This document shows positions 55,322-64,000 of a stretch of DNA of 64,000 nucleotides, piece after piece (the stretch's first letter is position 1; every line of letters begins with the position of its first letter). The notes beneath the pieces were generated by a model. The model did not search any database. It saw only the letters and a list, made by a program, of their open reading frames with translations, and was not told where the DNA came from. The DNA lies in contig NZ_BAABFN010000001.1 of the NCBI RefSeq assembly GCF_039541075.1, positions 868,001 through 932,000 on the forward strand, written 5' to 3'. A program made the position numbers and the translations under genes. Origin of the DNA: Compostibacter hankyongensis. Lineage in GTDB: Bacteria; Bacteroidota; Bacteroidia; Chitinophagales; Chitinophagaceae.

Positions 55322-58300
55322 ATGTCTCAAAAAAAAGCCCAAACCAACGAAAGAATCAATTTCGGAAAGATTAAACAAAGCACTGAGACACCGGACTTGC
55401 TGGCTATACAGATCCAATCTTTCAAGGATTTCTTTCAATTAGAAACTACCCCGGACAAGCGTAACAATGAAGGTTTGTTCAGGGTGTTCAAAGAAAATTT
55501 TCCGATAACCGATACGCGAAACATCTTTAACCTCGAATTCCTGGATTATTTCGTGGATCCCCCGCGCTATACCATCGAGGAGTGTATCGAACGCGGACTT
55601 ACCTACGCGGTACCCCTGAAAGCCAAGCTGCGCCTCAGCTGTAACGACGAGGAGCATGTGGACTTTCAGACCATCGTGCAGGATGTGTTTCTGGGCAATA
55701 TTCCCTACATGACCCCGCGGGGCACCTTTGTGATCAACGGCGCCGAACGGGTGGTTGTCTCCCAGCTGCACCGCTCTCCCGGCGTGTTCTTCGGACAGTC
55801 GGTGCATCCCAACGGCACAAAAATATATTCCGCCCGCGTCATCCCCTTCAAAGGCGCCTGGATGGAATTTGCAACGGACATCAACAACGTGATGTTCGCC
55901 TATATCGACCGGAAAAAGAAATTCCCGGTAACGACCCTGCTGCGCTCTATCGGATACGAAACCGATAAGGACATCCTGCAGCTTTTCGGCATGGCCGATG
56001 AAGTAAAGGCCGACCGCAAAGAACTTTCTGCCTATATCGGCAAAAAACTGGCCGCCCGCGTGCTCCGCAGCTGGGTGGAAGACTTTGTGGACGAGGATAC
56101 CGGTGAAGTGGTATCCATCGAACGGAATGAAGTGGTGCTGGAGCGCGACAGCGTGCTGGATGAAGAAAGCATAGACCTCATCCTCGGTATGGATGTAAAG
56201 ACCGTATTCCTCCAGAAAGAAGAGGTAAGCGGCGATTATTCGATTATCTACAATACCCTCAATAAAGATACTTCCAACTCCGAGCTGGAAGCCGTACAGC
56301 ACATCTACCGCCAGCTGCGCGGAGCCGATGCGCCGGACGACGAAACCGCCCGGGGCATCATCGATAAGCTGTTCTTCTCCGACAAACGCTATGACCTCGG
56401 GGAAGTAGGCCGTTACAAGATCAACCGTAAGCTGGAACGCGATATCCCCCTGGACAAAAAAGTGCTGACCAAGGAAGATATCATCGCCATCATCAAATAC
56501 CTGGTGCAGCTGACCAATGGCAAGGCCGAAGTGGACGATATCGACCACCTGAGCAACCGCCGGGTACGTACCGTGGGCGAGCAGCTGTATGCCCAGTTCG
56601 GCGTGGGGCTGGCCCGTATGGCCCGCACCATCCGCGAACGGATGAATGTACGCGACAATGAAGTGTTTACCCCGGTAGACCTCATCAATGCCCGTACCCT
56701 TTCCTCGGTGATCAACTCCTTTTTTGGTACCTCCCAGCTGTCGCAGTTCCTGGATCAGACCAATCCCCTGTCCGAGATCACCCACAAACGCCGTATCTCG
56801 GCGCTGGGGCCCGGCGGTATCAACCGCGAGCGCGCCGGCTTCGAAGTACGCGATGTGCACTACTCCCACTACGGACGCCTGTGCACCATCGAAACGCCGG
56901 AAGGTCCCAATATCGGGCTGATCTCCACCCTGTGCGTGCACGCCACCATCAACGATATGGGCTTTATTGAAACCCCGTACCGTACGGTGAAGGATGGCCG
57001 GGTCAACCTCAGCGAAATCAAGTACCTGAGCGCCGAAGAAGAAGACGAAGTGAAGATCGCCCAGGCCAATGCGCCCATCGACGATAAGGGTAACTTTATC
57101 AACGACAAGATCAAGTCCCGCGAAACCGGCGATTTCCCGATCCTGGAGCCGGGTGAAGTGGAATATATGGACATCGCGCCCAACCAGATCGTAGGGCTGA
57201 GCGCCTCGCTGATCCCCTTCCTGGAGCACGACGATGCCAACCGCGCCCTCATGGGCTCCAACATGCAGCGCCAGGCCGTGCCCCTGCTGCGTCCGGAAGT
57301 GCCCATCGTAGGCACGGGGCTGGAAGGAAAGGCCATACGCGACTCCCGCCTGCAGATCACCGCAGAAGGAAAGGGAACGGTGGAGTATGTGGACGCCAAC
57401 GAAATCCATGTGCGCTATCAGCGGGATGCCATGCAGCGCCTGGTTTCCTTTGAAGACGATCTGAAGATATACCACCTGACCAAGTTCAAGAAGACGAACC
57501 ACAGCACCTCCATCAACATGCGCCCCTGTGTAAAGCAGGGCCAGGCAGTGGAGCCCGGCGATTTCCTTACCGAAGGATACGCCACCAAAGACGGAGAGCT
57601 GGCGCTGGGCCGCAACATGAAGGTGGCCTTCATGCCCTGGAAAGGCTATAATTTTGAAGATGCTATCGTGATCTCCGAAAGGGCCGTGCGGGAAGACCTC
57701 TTTACCTCCGTGCATGTGGACGAGTATGAGCTGGAAGTGCGGGATACAAAGCTGGGCGAGGAAGAGCTGACCCCCGATATCCCGAACGTGAGCGAGGAAG
57801 CCACCAAAGACCTGGATCCCAACGGTATCATCCGCATCGGCGCCAACGTAAACGAAGGCGATATCCTGATCGGTAAGATCACGCCCAAGGGCGAAAGCGA
57901 TCCTACCCCCGAGGAAAAGCTGCTGCGTGCCATCTTCGGCGATAAGGCCGGCGATGCCAAGGACGCTTCCCTCAAGGCGCCTCCTTCTACGGTAGGGGTG
58001 GTTATCGATAAAAAGCTGTTCTCCCGGGCCAAAAAGGATAAGAACACCAAGGCGCGTGAAAAAACGGCTATCGAAAAGCTGGAAAAGAACCATCAGAAAA
58101 ACGAAGAGGATCTGAGCAAGGTGCTGATGGAAAAGCTGCAGGTGCTGCTGAAAGACAAGACCTGTACAGGGGTTACCAACAACTTCGGGGAAGTGCTGAT
58201 CTCGAAAAATGCCAAGTTCACCGCCAAGAACCTGGCTGCGATCGACTACCAGAACGTGAATCCCCTCGGCTGGACCAACGACGAGGCCACCAACGATTTC

Positions 58301-59131
58301 ATCAACACCCTGCTGCACAACTATAACATCAAGTACAACGAGGAGCTGGGACGCTACAAGCGTGAAAAGTTCAACATCTCCATCGGGGACGAGCTGCCCG
58401 CCGGTGTGCTGAAGCTGGCCAAGGTATACCTGGCTACCAAGCGGAAGCTGAAAGTGGGCGACAAGATGGCCGGCCGCCACGGCAACAAGGGTATCGTAGC
58501 CCGTATTGTCCGGGCAGAAGACATGCCTTTCCTGGAAGACGGCACCCCCGTGGATATCGTGCTGAACCCCCTGGGCGTACCTTCCCGTATGAACCTGGGC
58601 CAGGTGTACGAAACCGTGCTGGGATGGGCCGGGGAAAAGCTGGGCGTCAAATTCGCCACCCCCATCTTTGACGGGGCGGAAACCGAAGAGATCGCAGGCT
58701 ATATCGAAAAGGCCAAGCTGCCCAGCTTTGGTCATACCTACCTGTACGACGGGGAAACGGGTGAACGGTTCCACCAGAAAGCCACGGTCGGTGTGATCTA
58801 TATGATCAAGCTCAGCCACATGGTGGACGACAAGATGCACGCCCGCTCTATCGGCCCGTACAGCCTCATTACCCAGCAGCCGCTGGGCGGTAAGGCGCAG
58901 TTCGGCGGTCAGCGTTTTGGTGAAATGGAAGTATGGGCGCTTGAAGCCTATGGCGCTTCCAATATCCTGCAGGAGCTGCTCACCATCAAGTCCGACGATA
59001 TCGTGGGCCGCGCCAAAGCATACGAGTCCATCGTAAAAGGCGAGAACATCCCGAAACCAGGCATCCCCGAATCGTTCAACGTGCTGGTGCACGAGCTCCG
59101 CGGCCTGGGCCTGGAGCTGGATTTTGAATAA
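55322..59131 (+). CDS. rpoB: RNA polymerase beta subunit
   Basis: 1269 residues. All major blocks are present: the protrusion and lobe (LHRSPGVFFGQSVHPNG), the rifampicin region (FFGTSQLSQFLDQTNPLSEITHKRRISALGPGG), GYNFEDAIVISERAVR, GRHGNKGIVARIV, and the C-terminal anchor GGKAQFGGQRFGEMEVWALEAYGA. The commonly mutated rifampicin positions (equivalents of E. coli Gln513, Asp516, His526, Arg529, Ser531) carry the sensitive residues. It is followed after 69 bases by rpoC. Confidence 0.99.
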   Translation: MSQKKAQTNERINFGKIKQSTETPDLLAIQIQSFKDFFQLETTPDKRNNEGLFRVFKENFPITDTRNIFNLEFLDYFVDPPRYTIEECIERGLTYAVPLKAKLRLSCNDEEHVDFQTIVQDVFLGNIPYMTPRGTFVINGAERVVVSQLHRSPGVFFGQSVHPNGTKIYSARVIPFKGAWMEFATDINNVMFAYIDRKKKFPVTTLLRSIGYETDKDILQLFGMADEVKADRKELSAYIGKKLAARVLRSWVEDFVDEDTGEVVSIERNEVVLERDSVLDEESIDLILGMDVKTVFLQKEEVSGDYSIIYNTLNKDTSNSELEAVQHIYRQLRGADAPDDETARGIIDKLFFSDKRYDLGEVGRYKINRKLERDIPLDKKVLTKEDIIAIIKYLVQLTNGKAEVDDIDHLSNRRVRTVGEQLYAQFGVGLARMARTIRERMNVRDNEVFTPVDLINARTLSSVINSFFGTSQLSQFLDQTNPLSEITHKRRISALGPGGINRERAGFEVRDVHYSHYGRLCTIETPEGPNIGLISTLCVHATINDMGFIETPYRTVKDGRVNLSEIKYLSAEEEDEVKIAQANAPIDDKGNFINDKIKSRETGDFPILEPGEVEYMDIAPNQIVGLSASLIPFLEHDDANRALMGSNMQRQAVPLLRPEVPIVGTGLEGKAIRDSRLQITAEGKGTVEYVDANEIHVRYQRDAMQRLVSFEDDLKIYHLTKFKKTNHSTSINMRPCVKQGQAVEPGDFLTEGYATKDGELALGRNMKVAFMPWKGYNFEDAIVISERAVREDLFTSVHVDEYELEVRDTKLGEEELTPDIPNVSEEATKDLDPNGIIRIGANVNEGDILIGKITPKGESDPTPEEKLLRAIFGDKAGDAKDASLKAPPSTVGVVIDKKLFSRAKKDKNTKAREKTAIEKLEKNHQKNEEDLSKVLMEKLQVLLKDKTCTGVTNNFGEVLISKNAKFTAKNLAAIDYQNVNPLGWTNDEATNDFINTLLHNYNIKYNEELGRYKREKFNISIGDELPAGVLKLAKVYLATKRKLKVGDKMAGRHGNKGIVARIVRAEDMPFLEDGTPVDIVLNPLGVPSRMNLGQVYETVLGWAGEKLGVKFATPIFDGAETEEIAGYIEKAKLPSFGHTYLYDGETGERFHQKATVGVIYMIKLSHMVDDKMHARSIGPYSLITQQPLGGKAQFGGQRFGEMEVWALEAYGASNILQELLTIKSDDIVGRAKAYESIVKGENIPKPGIPESFNVLVHELRGLGLELDFE

Positions 59132-59144
59132 GTTATCCGGTTTG

Positions 59145-59169
59145 CCCGTCCCGCCTCAGGCGGGACGGG
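59145..59169 (+). other. Hairpin between rpoB and rpoC
   Basis: An 11-bp perfect stem with loop TCA (CCCGTCCCGCC ... GGCGGGACGGG) followed by only TTTC. It is too weakly tailed for a full terminator, and rpoBC must be co-transcribed; processing or modulation is more likely. Its core resembles the hairpin at 51757-51781. Confidence 0.5.
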
Positions 59170-59200
59170 TTTCTGCGTAAATAATATTTAATATTTATCT

Positions 59201-62200
59201 ATGGCTATCAAAAAGGAAAATCGTCCCAAGTCGAGTTTCAGTAAGATTACGATCAGCCTGGCTTCTCCGGACGCCATCCTGGAGCGTTCTTACGGCGAAG
59301 TGCTAAAGCCGGAAACCATCAACTACCGGACCTACAAGCCGGAGCGGGACGGATTGTTCTGTGAACGTATATTCGGTCCTGTAAAGGACTATGAGTGCTA
59401 CTGCGGTAAATATAAGCGTATCCGTTATAAAGGTATTGTCTGTGACCGCTGTGGTGTGGAAGTAACCGAAAAGAAGGTGCGGCGCGAACGCATGGGCCAT
59501 ATCAAGCTGGTAGTGCCCGTCGTGCATATCTGGTATTTCAAGTCGCTGCCGAACAAGATAGGCTACCTGCTGGGGGTTAGCTCCAAAAAGATGGAGTCTA
59601 TCATCTATTATGAACGTTATGTGGTGGTGAACCCCGGGATATGCGGCGACCGGCTGAACAAGCTGGACCTGCTTACCGAAGAAGAATATCTGGATATTCT
59701 GGATTCCCTGCCCAAAGACAACCAGCTGCTGCCGGATGAGGATCCCAATAAGTTTATTGCCCGCATGGGCGCCGAGTCCGTATACATGCTGCTGCAGCGT
59801 ATCGACCTCGACGGCCTGTCTTACCAGCTGCGCAACCAGGCGGCTACCGAGACATCCCAGCAGCGCAAGGCGGAAGCCCTCAAAAGGCTGAGCGTGGTGG
59901 AAGCCTTCCGGGAAGCCAATACCCATGTGGAAAACCACCCGGAATGGATGGTGATGCAGTATATCCCGGTGGTGCCGCCCGAGCTGCGGCCCCTGGTACC
60001 GCTGGACGGCGGCCGTTTTGCCTCCTCCGACCTGAACGATCTTTACCGCCGGGTGATCATCCGGAACAACCGCCTGAAACGCCTGATCGAGATCAAGGCG
60101 CCGGAAGTGATCCTCCGCAACGAAAAGCGTATGCTGCAGGAAGCGGTGGACTCCCTGTTCGACAACTCCCGGAAGTCCAATGCGGTAAAAGCCGAAGGCG
60201 GCCGCGCGCTGAAATCGCTCAGCGATATCCTGAAGGGAAAACAGGGCCGTTTCCGCCAGAACCTGCTGGGGAAACGCGTGGACTATTCCGGCCGTTCGGT
60301 GATCGTGGTGGGTCCCGAGCTGAAACTGCACGAATGCGGGCTGCCCAAAGACATGGCGGCGGAATTGTTCAAGCCGTTTATCATCCGCAAACTGATCGAA
60401 AGGGGTATCGTAAAAACGGTAAAGTCCGCCAAAAAGCTGGTGGACCGCAAAGAAGCCGTGGTTTGGGATATTCTTGAAAATATCCTGAAAGGACACCCCG
60501 TATTGCTGAACCGCGCCCCGACGCTGCACCGCCTTTCCATACAGGCTTTTCAGCCCAAGCTCGTGGAAGGTAAAGCCATACAGCTGCATCCCCTGGTATG
60601 TTCGGCCTTCAACGCCGACTTTGACGGTGATCAGATGGCCGTGCATGTGCCCCTCAGCAATGCCGCCATCCTGGAAGCACAGCTGCTGATGCTGTCTTCC
60701 CACAACATCCTGAACCCGCAGAACGGCAGTCCCGTAACCCTGCCTTCGCAGGACATGGTGCTGGGTCTTTACTATATCACCAAAGGGAAGAAGAGCACCG
60801 ATACGGAAAAGGTAAAAGGAGAAGGCAAGGTATTTTATTCTCCCGAAGAAGTGCTGATCGCGCTGAACGAGAAAAAGGTGGAGCTCCATGCCTGGATCAA
60901 GGTAAGGGCCGAAGTGCGCAACGAACAGGGCGAACTGGAAAAGAAGCTCGTGGAGACGACCGTAGGCCGGGTGGTTTTCAACCAGACCGTTCCCAAAGAA
61001 GTGGGCTTTGTCAACCAGCTGCTGACCAAGAAATCGCTGCGTGAGATCATCAGCACCATCATCAAGCTGACCAACGTAGTAAAAACCGCGAAGTTCCTGG
61101 ATGACATCAAACAGCTGGGCTTCCGCATGGCTTACGAAGGCGGTCTCTCCTTTAACATCAATGACCTGATCATCCCCGACGTGAAGGAAATGCTGGTGAA
61201 CGGCGCCCAGTCCGAAGTGGACGAGGTATGGGACAACTACAACATGGGGCTGATCACCAACAACGAACGGTACAACCAGATCATCGATATCTGGTCCCGC
61301 GTGGATACCCGCATCACCGAGACCCTGATGCAGGAGCTGGCTTCCGATAAGCAGGGCTTCAACTCGGTATACATGATGCTGGACTCCGGAGCCCGCGGCT
61401 CCAAGCAGCAGATCAAGCAGCTGGCCGGTCTCCGCGGCCTCATGGCCAAACCGCGTAAGAGCGGCTCTTCGGGTTCCGAGATCATCGAAAACCCGATCCT
61501 GTCCAACTTCAAGGACGGCCTGAGCGTGCTGGAGTATTTCATCTCCACGCACGGGGCCCGCAAGGGTCTGGCCGATACGGCCCTGAAAACCGCCGACGCC
61601 GGTTATCTGACCCGCCGCCTCGTGGACGTGGCGCAGGATGTGGTCATCAAGGAAGAAGACTGCGGCACTCTCCGCGGTATCGCCATCAGCGCGCTGAAAG
61701 ACAATGAAGAAGTAGTGGAACCGCTGTTTGACCGTATCCTCGGCCGTACCTCCCTCCATGATGTGTACCATCCCCATACCGATGAGCTGATCGTGGCCGC
61801 CGGGGGAGAGATCACGGAAGACATTGCCCATGATATAGAAGAAAGCGGTATCGATACCGTGGAAATCCGCTCCGTGCTCACCTGCGAAAGCCGCAGGGGC
61901 GTGTGCGTGAAATGTTATGGTAAAAACCTTGCTACAGGATATATCACCCAGATGGGTGATGCGGTGGGCATCATCGCCGCACAGTCCATCGGCGAACCCG
62001 GTACCCAGCTTACGCTCCGTACCTTCCACGTGGGTGGGGTGGCCGGCTCTGCCGCCATCGATTCCCAGCTGATCGCCAAGTTCGACGGGGTCATTCATTT
62101 TGACGGCCTGCGGACCACTTTCAGCGAGAACGCCGAAGGAGAAAAAGTGGAAATGGTCATCGGCCGTACGGGTGAAGTGCGGATCATGGACGATAAGAAC

Positions 62201-63493
62201 GAACGCCTGCTGACCACCAACAATGTGCCTTACGGCTCTACCCTGACGGTAAAGGACGGGCAGAAGATTTCCAAGGGCAGCATCATCTGTACCTGGGACC
62301 CGTTCAATGCGGTAATTCTGTCCGAAATCGCCGGCAAGGTGAAATTCGAGCACGTTATCGAAGGGATCACGTTCCGCGAAGAGGCCGACGAACAGACCGG
62401 ACACCGCGAAAAAGTGGTAATCGAAACCAAGGACAAGACCAAGATACCTTCTATCCTGATCGAAAAAGGGAAAGAAAGCAAATCCTATAACGTGCCGGTA
62501 GGCTCCCACATCGTGGTGGAAGAAGGTGATGATGTAAGAGCCGGACAGGTGCTGGTGAAGATACCGCGTACCATCGGCAAGCTGAAAGACATCACCGGTG
62601 GTCTGCCCCGCGTAACCGAGCTGTTCGAAGCCCGTAACCCGTCTAACCCCGCCATCGTATCGGAGATCGACGGTGTGGTATCCTTTGGGAACATCAAGCG
62701 CGGTAACCGCGAGATCGTTATCGAGTCCAAGGAAGGCATCGTGAAGAAATACCTGGTGCCGCTGACCCGGCATATCCTGGTACAGGAAGGCGACTTTGTA
62801 AAGGCAGGTACTCCCATGTCGGAAGGCGCCACCGCCCCGGCCGATATCCTGTCCATCAAAGGACCGTATGCCGTGCAGGGTTATCTCGTTAACGAGATCC
62901 AGGAAGTATACCGCCTGCAGGGTGTGAAGATCAACGACAAGCATATTGAAGTAATCGTCCGCCAGATGATGCGGAAGGTAACCATAGAGGATCCGGGCGA
63001 TACCCGCTTCCTCGAGGGCGACACCGTGGATAAGTTCGAGTTCTTCGAAGAAAACGATAACATCTTTGACAAGAAGGTCGTTACCGAAGGCGGCGATTCC
63101 GAAACCCTGAAAGCAGGTCAGATCGTGACCCTGCGCCAGGTGCGGGAAGAAAATTCGCTGCTGCGGCGCTCCGACAAGCAGCTGGTGCAGTTCCGCGATG
63201 CGGAACCGGCGACATCCAGCCCTTTGCTGCTGGGTATTACCAAGGCTTCTCTCGGAACCCACAGCTGGATATCCGCCGCTTCCTTCCAGGAAACCACCAA
63301 GGTACTGTCTCAGGCTTCGATCAACGGCAAGAGCGACGAAATGCTGGGTCTGAAGGAAAACGTGATCACCGGTCACGCCATACCTGCCGGATCGGGCATG
63401 CGCGAATTCGAAAACATGATCGTAGGTTCCAAAGAGGAGTACGACCTGCTGCTTTCCTCCAAGGAAGTACTGCAGTACGATGAGGAAGAATAA
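59201..63493 (+). CDS. rpoC: RNA polymerase beta' subunit
   Basis: 1430 residues. The N-terminal zinc finger is CYCGKYKRIRYKGIVCDRCG, the clamp and lid follow, and the catalytic loop is NADFDGDQMAVH with three Mg-binding Asp. The bridge helix and trigger loop region includes GARKGLADTALKTADAGYLTRRL. The second zinc site uses CGTLRG and CESRRGVCVKCYG. The C-terminal part (ITKASLGTHSWISAASFQETTKVL) is standard. A strong terminator follows, ending the operon. Confidence 0.99.
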   Translation: MAIKKENRPKSSFSKITISLASPDAILERSYGEVLKPETINYRTYKPERDGLFCERIFGPVKDYECYCGKYKRIRYKGIVCDRCGVEVTEKKVRRERMGHIKLVVPVVHIWYFKSLPNKIGYLLGVSSKKMESIIYYERYVVVNPGICGDRLNKLDLLTEEEYLDILDSLPKDNQLLPDEDPNKFIARMGAESVYMLLQRIDLDGLSYQLRNQAATETSQQRKAEALKRLSVVEAFREANTHVENHPEWMVMQYIPVVPPELRPLVPLDGGRFASSDLNDLYRRVIIRNNRLKRLIEIKAPEVILRNEKRMLQEAVDSLFDNSRKSNAVKAEGGRALKSLSDILKGKQGRFRQNLLGKRVDYSGRSVIVVGPELKLHECGLPKDMAAELFKPFIIRKLIERGIVKTVKSAKKLVDRKEAVVWDILENILKGHPVLLNRAPTLHRLSIQAFQPKLVEGKAIQLHPLVCSAFNADFDGDQMAVHVPLSNAAILEAQLLMLSSHNILNPQNGSPVTLPSQDMVLGLYYITKGKKSTDTEKVKGEGKVFYSPEEVLIALNEKKVELHAWIKVRAEVRNEQGELEKKLVETTVGRVVFNQTVPKEVGFVNQLLTKKSLREIISTIIKLTNVVKTAKFLDDIKQLGFRMAYEGGLSFNINDLIIPDVKEMLVNGAQSEVDEVWDNYNMGLITNNERYNQIIDIWSRVDTRITETLMQELASDKQGFNSVYMMLDSGARGSKQQIKQLAGLRGLMAKPRKSGSSGSEIIENPILSNFKDGLSVLEYFISTHGARKGLADTALKTADAGYLTRRLVDVAQDVVIKEEDCGTLRGIAISALKDNEEVVEPLFDRILGRTSLHDVYHPHTDELIVAAGGEITEDIAHDIEESGIDTVEIRSVLTCESRRGVCVKCYGKNLATGYITQMGDAVGIIAAQSIGEPGTQLTLRTFHVGGVAGSAAIDSQLIAKFDGVIHFDGLRTTFSENAEGEKVEMVIGRTGEVRIMDDKNERLLTTNNVPYGSTLTVKDGQKISKGSIICTWDPFNAVILSEIAGKVKFEHVIEGITFREEADEQTGHREKVVIETKDKTKIPSILIEKGKESKSYNVPVGSHIVVEEGDDVRAGQVLVKIPRTIGKLKDITGGLPRVTELFEARNPSNPAIVSEIDGVVSFGNIKRGNREIVIESKEGIVKKYLVPLTRHILVQEGDFVKAGTPMSEGATAPADILSIKGPYAVQGYLVNEIQEVYRLQGVKINDKHIEVIVRQMMRKVTIEDPGDTRFLEGDTVDKFEFFEENDNIFDKKVVTEGGDSETLKAGQIVTLRQVREENSLLRRSDKQLVQFRDAEPATSSPLLLGITKASLGTHSWISAASFQETTKVLSQASINGKSDEMLGLKENVITGHAIPAGSGMREFENMIVGSKEEYDLLLSSKEVLQYDEEE

Positions 63494-63517
63494 AAACGGC
63501 GCATAGGCTCCGTTAAG

Positions 63518-63562
63518 AAGGAGTAAGAAGTTGAATGGTCATCTTCTTACTCCTTTTATTTT
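63518..63562 (+). terminator. Intrinsic terminator of the rpoBC operon
   Basis: A 13-bp perfect stem (AAGGAGTAAGAAG at 63518-63530 and CTTCTTACTCCTT at 63543-63555), a 12-base loop, then TTATTTTAT. It begins 24 bases after the rpoC stop. Confidence 0.8.
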
Positions 63563-63676
63563 ATCTGCCGGATTGTTAATGCTTTCCTAAAATGATAAAA
63601 GGCAGGGGCCGATTGACCGTGGGGAATATTAATTTTGATTTCTTTTTAATTTATTTGCATGGTATAAAAAAGGGTT

Positions 63677-64000
63677 ATGAAAAACTTATCGATTGCCTTA
63701 AATGTCGTCTTGTTTGTCCTGGTGGGTATTCTTTTTTATCTCCACTTCTCCGGCCCGCGCAGCGCTGCTGTACCTGCAGGCCCGCGGAAGGCCGAGGCGC
63801 AAAACGGAACCCTTAAAATAGCCTATGTAAATATCGATTCGCTCGAAGCGAACTATGAATATTTTAAGATAAAGAAAGGCGAGCTGGAAAAACAGCAGGC
63901 CTCCATCGAACGGGAGCTGAACGCCAACGCGCAGGCCCTGCAGAAGGAGGTGTCCGATCTGCAGCAGAAAGCCTCTACCATGACGCAATCTGAAGGAGAA
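63677..64000 (+). CDS. OmpH/Skp-like periplasmic chaperone, cut by the right edge
   Basis: The first 108 codons are present with no stop, so the gene is partial. It begins MKNLSIALNVVLFVLVGILFYLHF, a membrane anchor or signal, then a short Pro/Ala linker and KIAYVNIDSLEANYEYFKIKKGE, the typical OmpH start with YVNIDSL. A helical coiled-coil segment follows (LEKQQASIERELNANAQALQK, EVSDLQQKAS). Skp-type proteins hold outer-membrane proteins in the periplasm before insertion by BamA. It lies 114 bases after the rpoC terminator. Confidence 0.85.
   Translation, partial: MKNLSIALNVVLFVLVGILFYLHFSGPRSAAVPAGPRKAEAQNGTLKIAYVNIDSLEANYEYFKIKKGELEKQQASIERELNANAQALQKEVSDLQQKASTMTQSEGE

Noticed and set aside
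57000..57010. Possible rifampicin-resistance signature in rpoB
   Set aside because: The equivalents of E. coli 513, 516, 526, 529 and 531, which lie upstream near 56730-56800, all carry the sensitive-type residues.
55439..59092. 1217-codon open frame on the minus strand across rpoB
   Set aside because: It is the antisense shadow of rpoB, whose motifs are unmistakable; the minus frame shows no domain and is His/Gly/Gln-rich, as expected from codon bias.
59303..63376. 1357-codon open frame on the minus strand across rpoC
   Set aside because: It is an antisense shadow of rpoC, with no recognisable motifs.

Overview
The window comes from a moderately GC-rich member of the Bacteroidota, most likely the Chitinophagales/Sphingobacteriales side of the phylum. 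The evidence is phylum-specific: repeated TAnnTTTG -7 promoter elements (often with TTG about 19-20 nt upstream), CarboxypepD_reg-like domains, an M56 receptor with a TonB-like C-terminus, a three-subunit succinate dehydrogenase with one long cytochrome b, and the tRNA-tuf-tRNA(Trp)-secE-nusG-rplKAJL-rpoBC order. Genus cannot be settled from the sequence. No rRNA, insertion sequence, prophage or CRISPR array was seen.

Region 1 (1-14.1 kb) is a tightly packed plus-strand run of mostly exported enzymes for a complex glycan or glycoside: an alpha/alpha-toroid lyase/hydrolase-like protein, a GH31 hydrolase, a Tat-exported FAD oxidoreductase, a GH9-like protein, a PhyH-type dioxygenase, a large unassigned secreted protein and an SGNH hydrolase. 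No SusC/SusD pair is visible. Region 2 (14.1-18.5 kb, minus strand) has a small membrane protein, mutS and a ferredoxin-reductase-like flavoprotein. Region 3 (18.5-27.9 kb) returns to carbohydrate work: a fused 'glutaminase-like'/GH43 protein, two Gfo/Idh/MocA oxidoreductases (one Tat-exported), a GH127-type lipoprotein and a GalM lipoprotein.

Region 4 (27.9-49.7 kb) is mainly housekeeping: an S41 protease, a BadF-type sugar kinase with murQ (peptidoglycan recycling), metE behind a cobalamin riboswitch, sdhCAB, an A+T-rich HEPN/MNT toxin-antitoxin pair, an S1/P1-type nuclease, a BlaR1/BlaI-like sensor-repressor pair with a tandem operator, pabB/pabC, a HAD phosphatase, holA, ribF and a ribosome hibernation factor.

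Region 5 (49.8-63.5 kb) is the translation/transcription block: tRNA-Thr(UGU), Tyr(GUA), Gly(UCC), Thr(GGU), tuf, tRNA-Trp(CCA), secE, nusG, rplK, rplA, rplJ, rplL, rpoB, rpoC, closed by a strong terminator. An OmpH/Skp-like gene starts at 63677 and runs off the right edge.

The most interesting signals beyond ordinary genes are the three-part fusion at 18513, the tandem 20-bp BlaI operator covering a recognisable promoter, the B12 riboswitch with a long downstream leader, nested inverted repeats between tuf and tRNA-Trp whose core recurs between rpoB and rpoC, dispersed degenerate intergenic repeats including an exact 18-mer at two sites, and the A+T-rich HEPN/MNT pair whose promoter almost touches the start codon.
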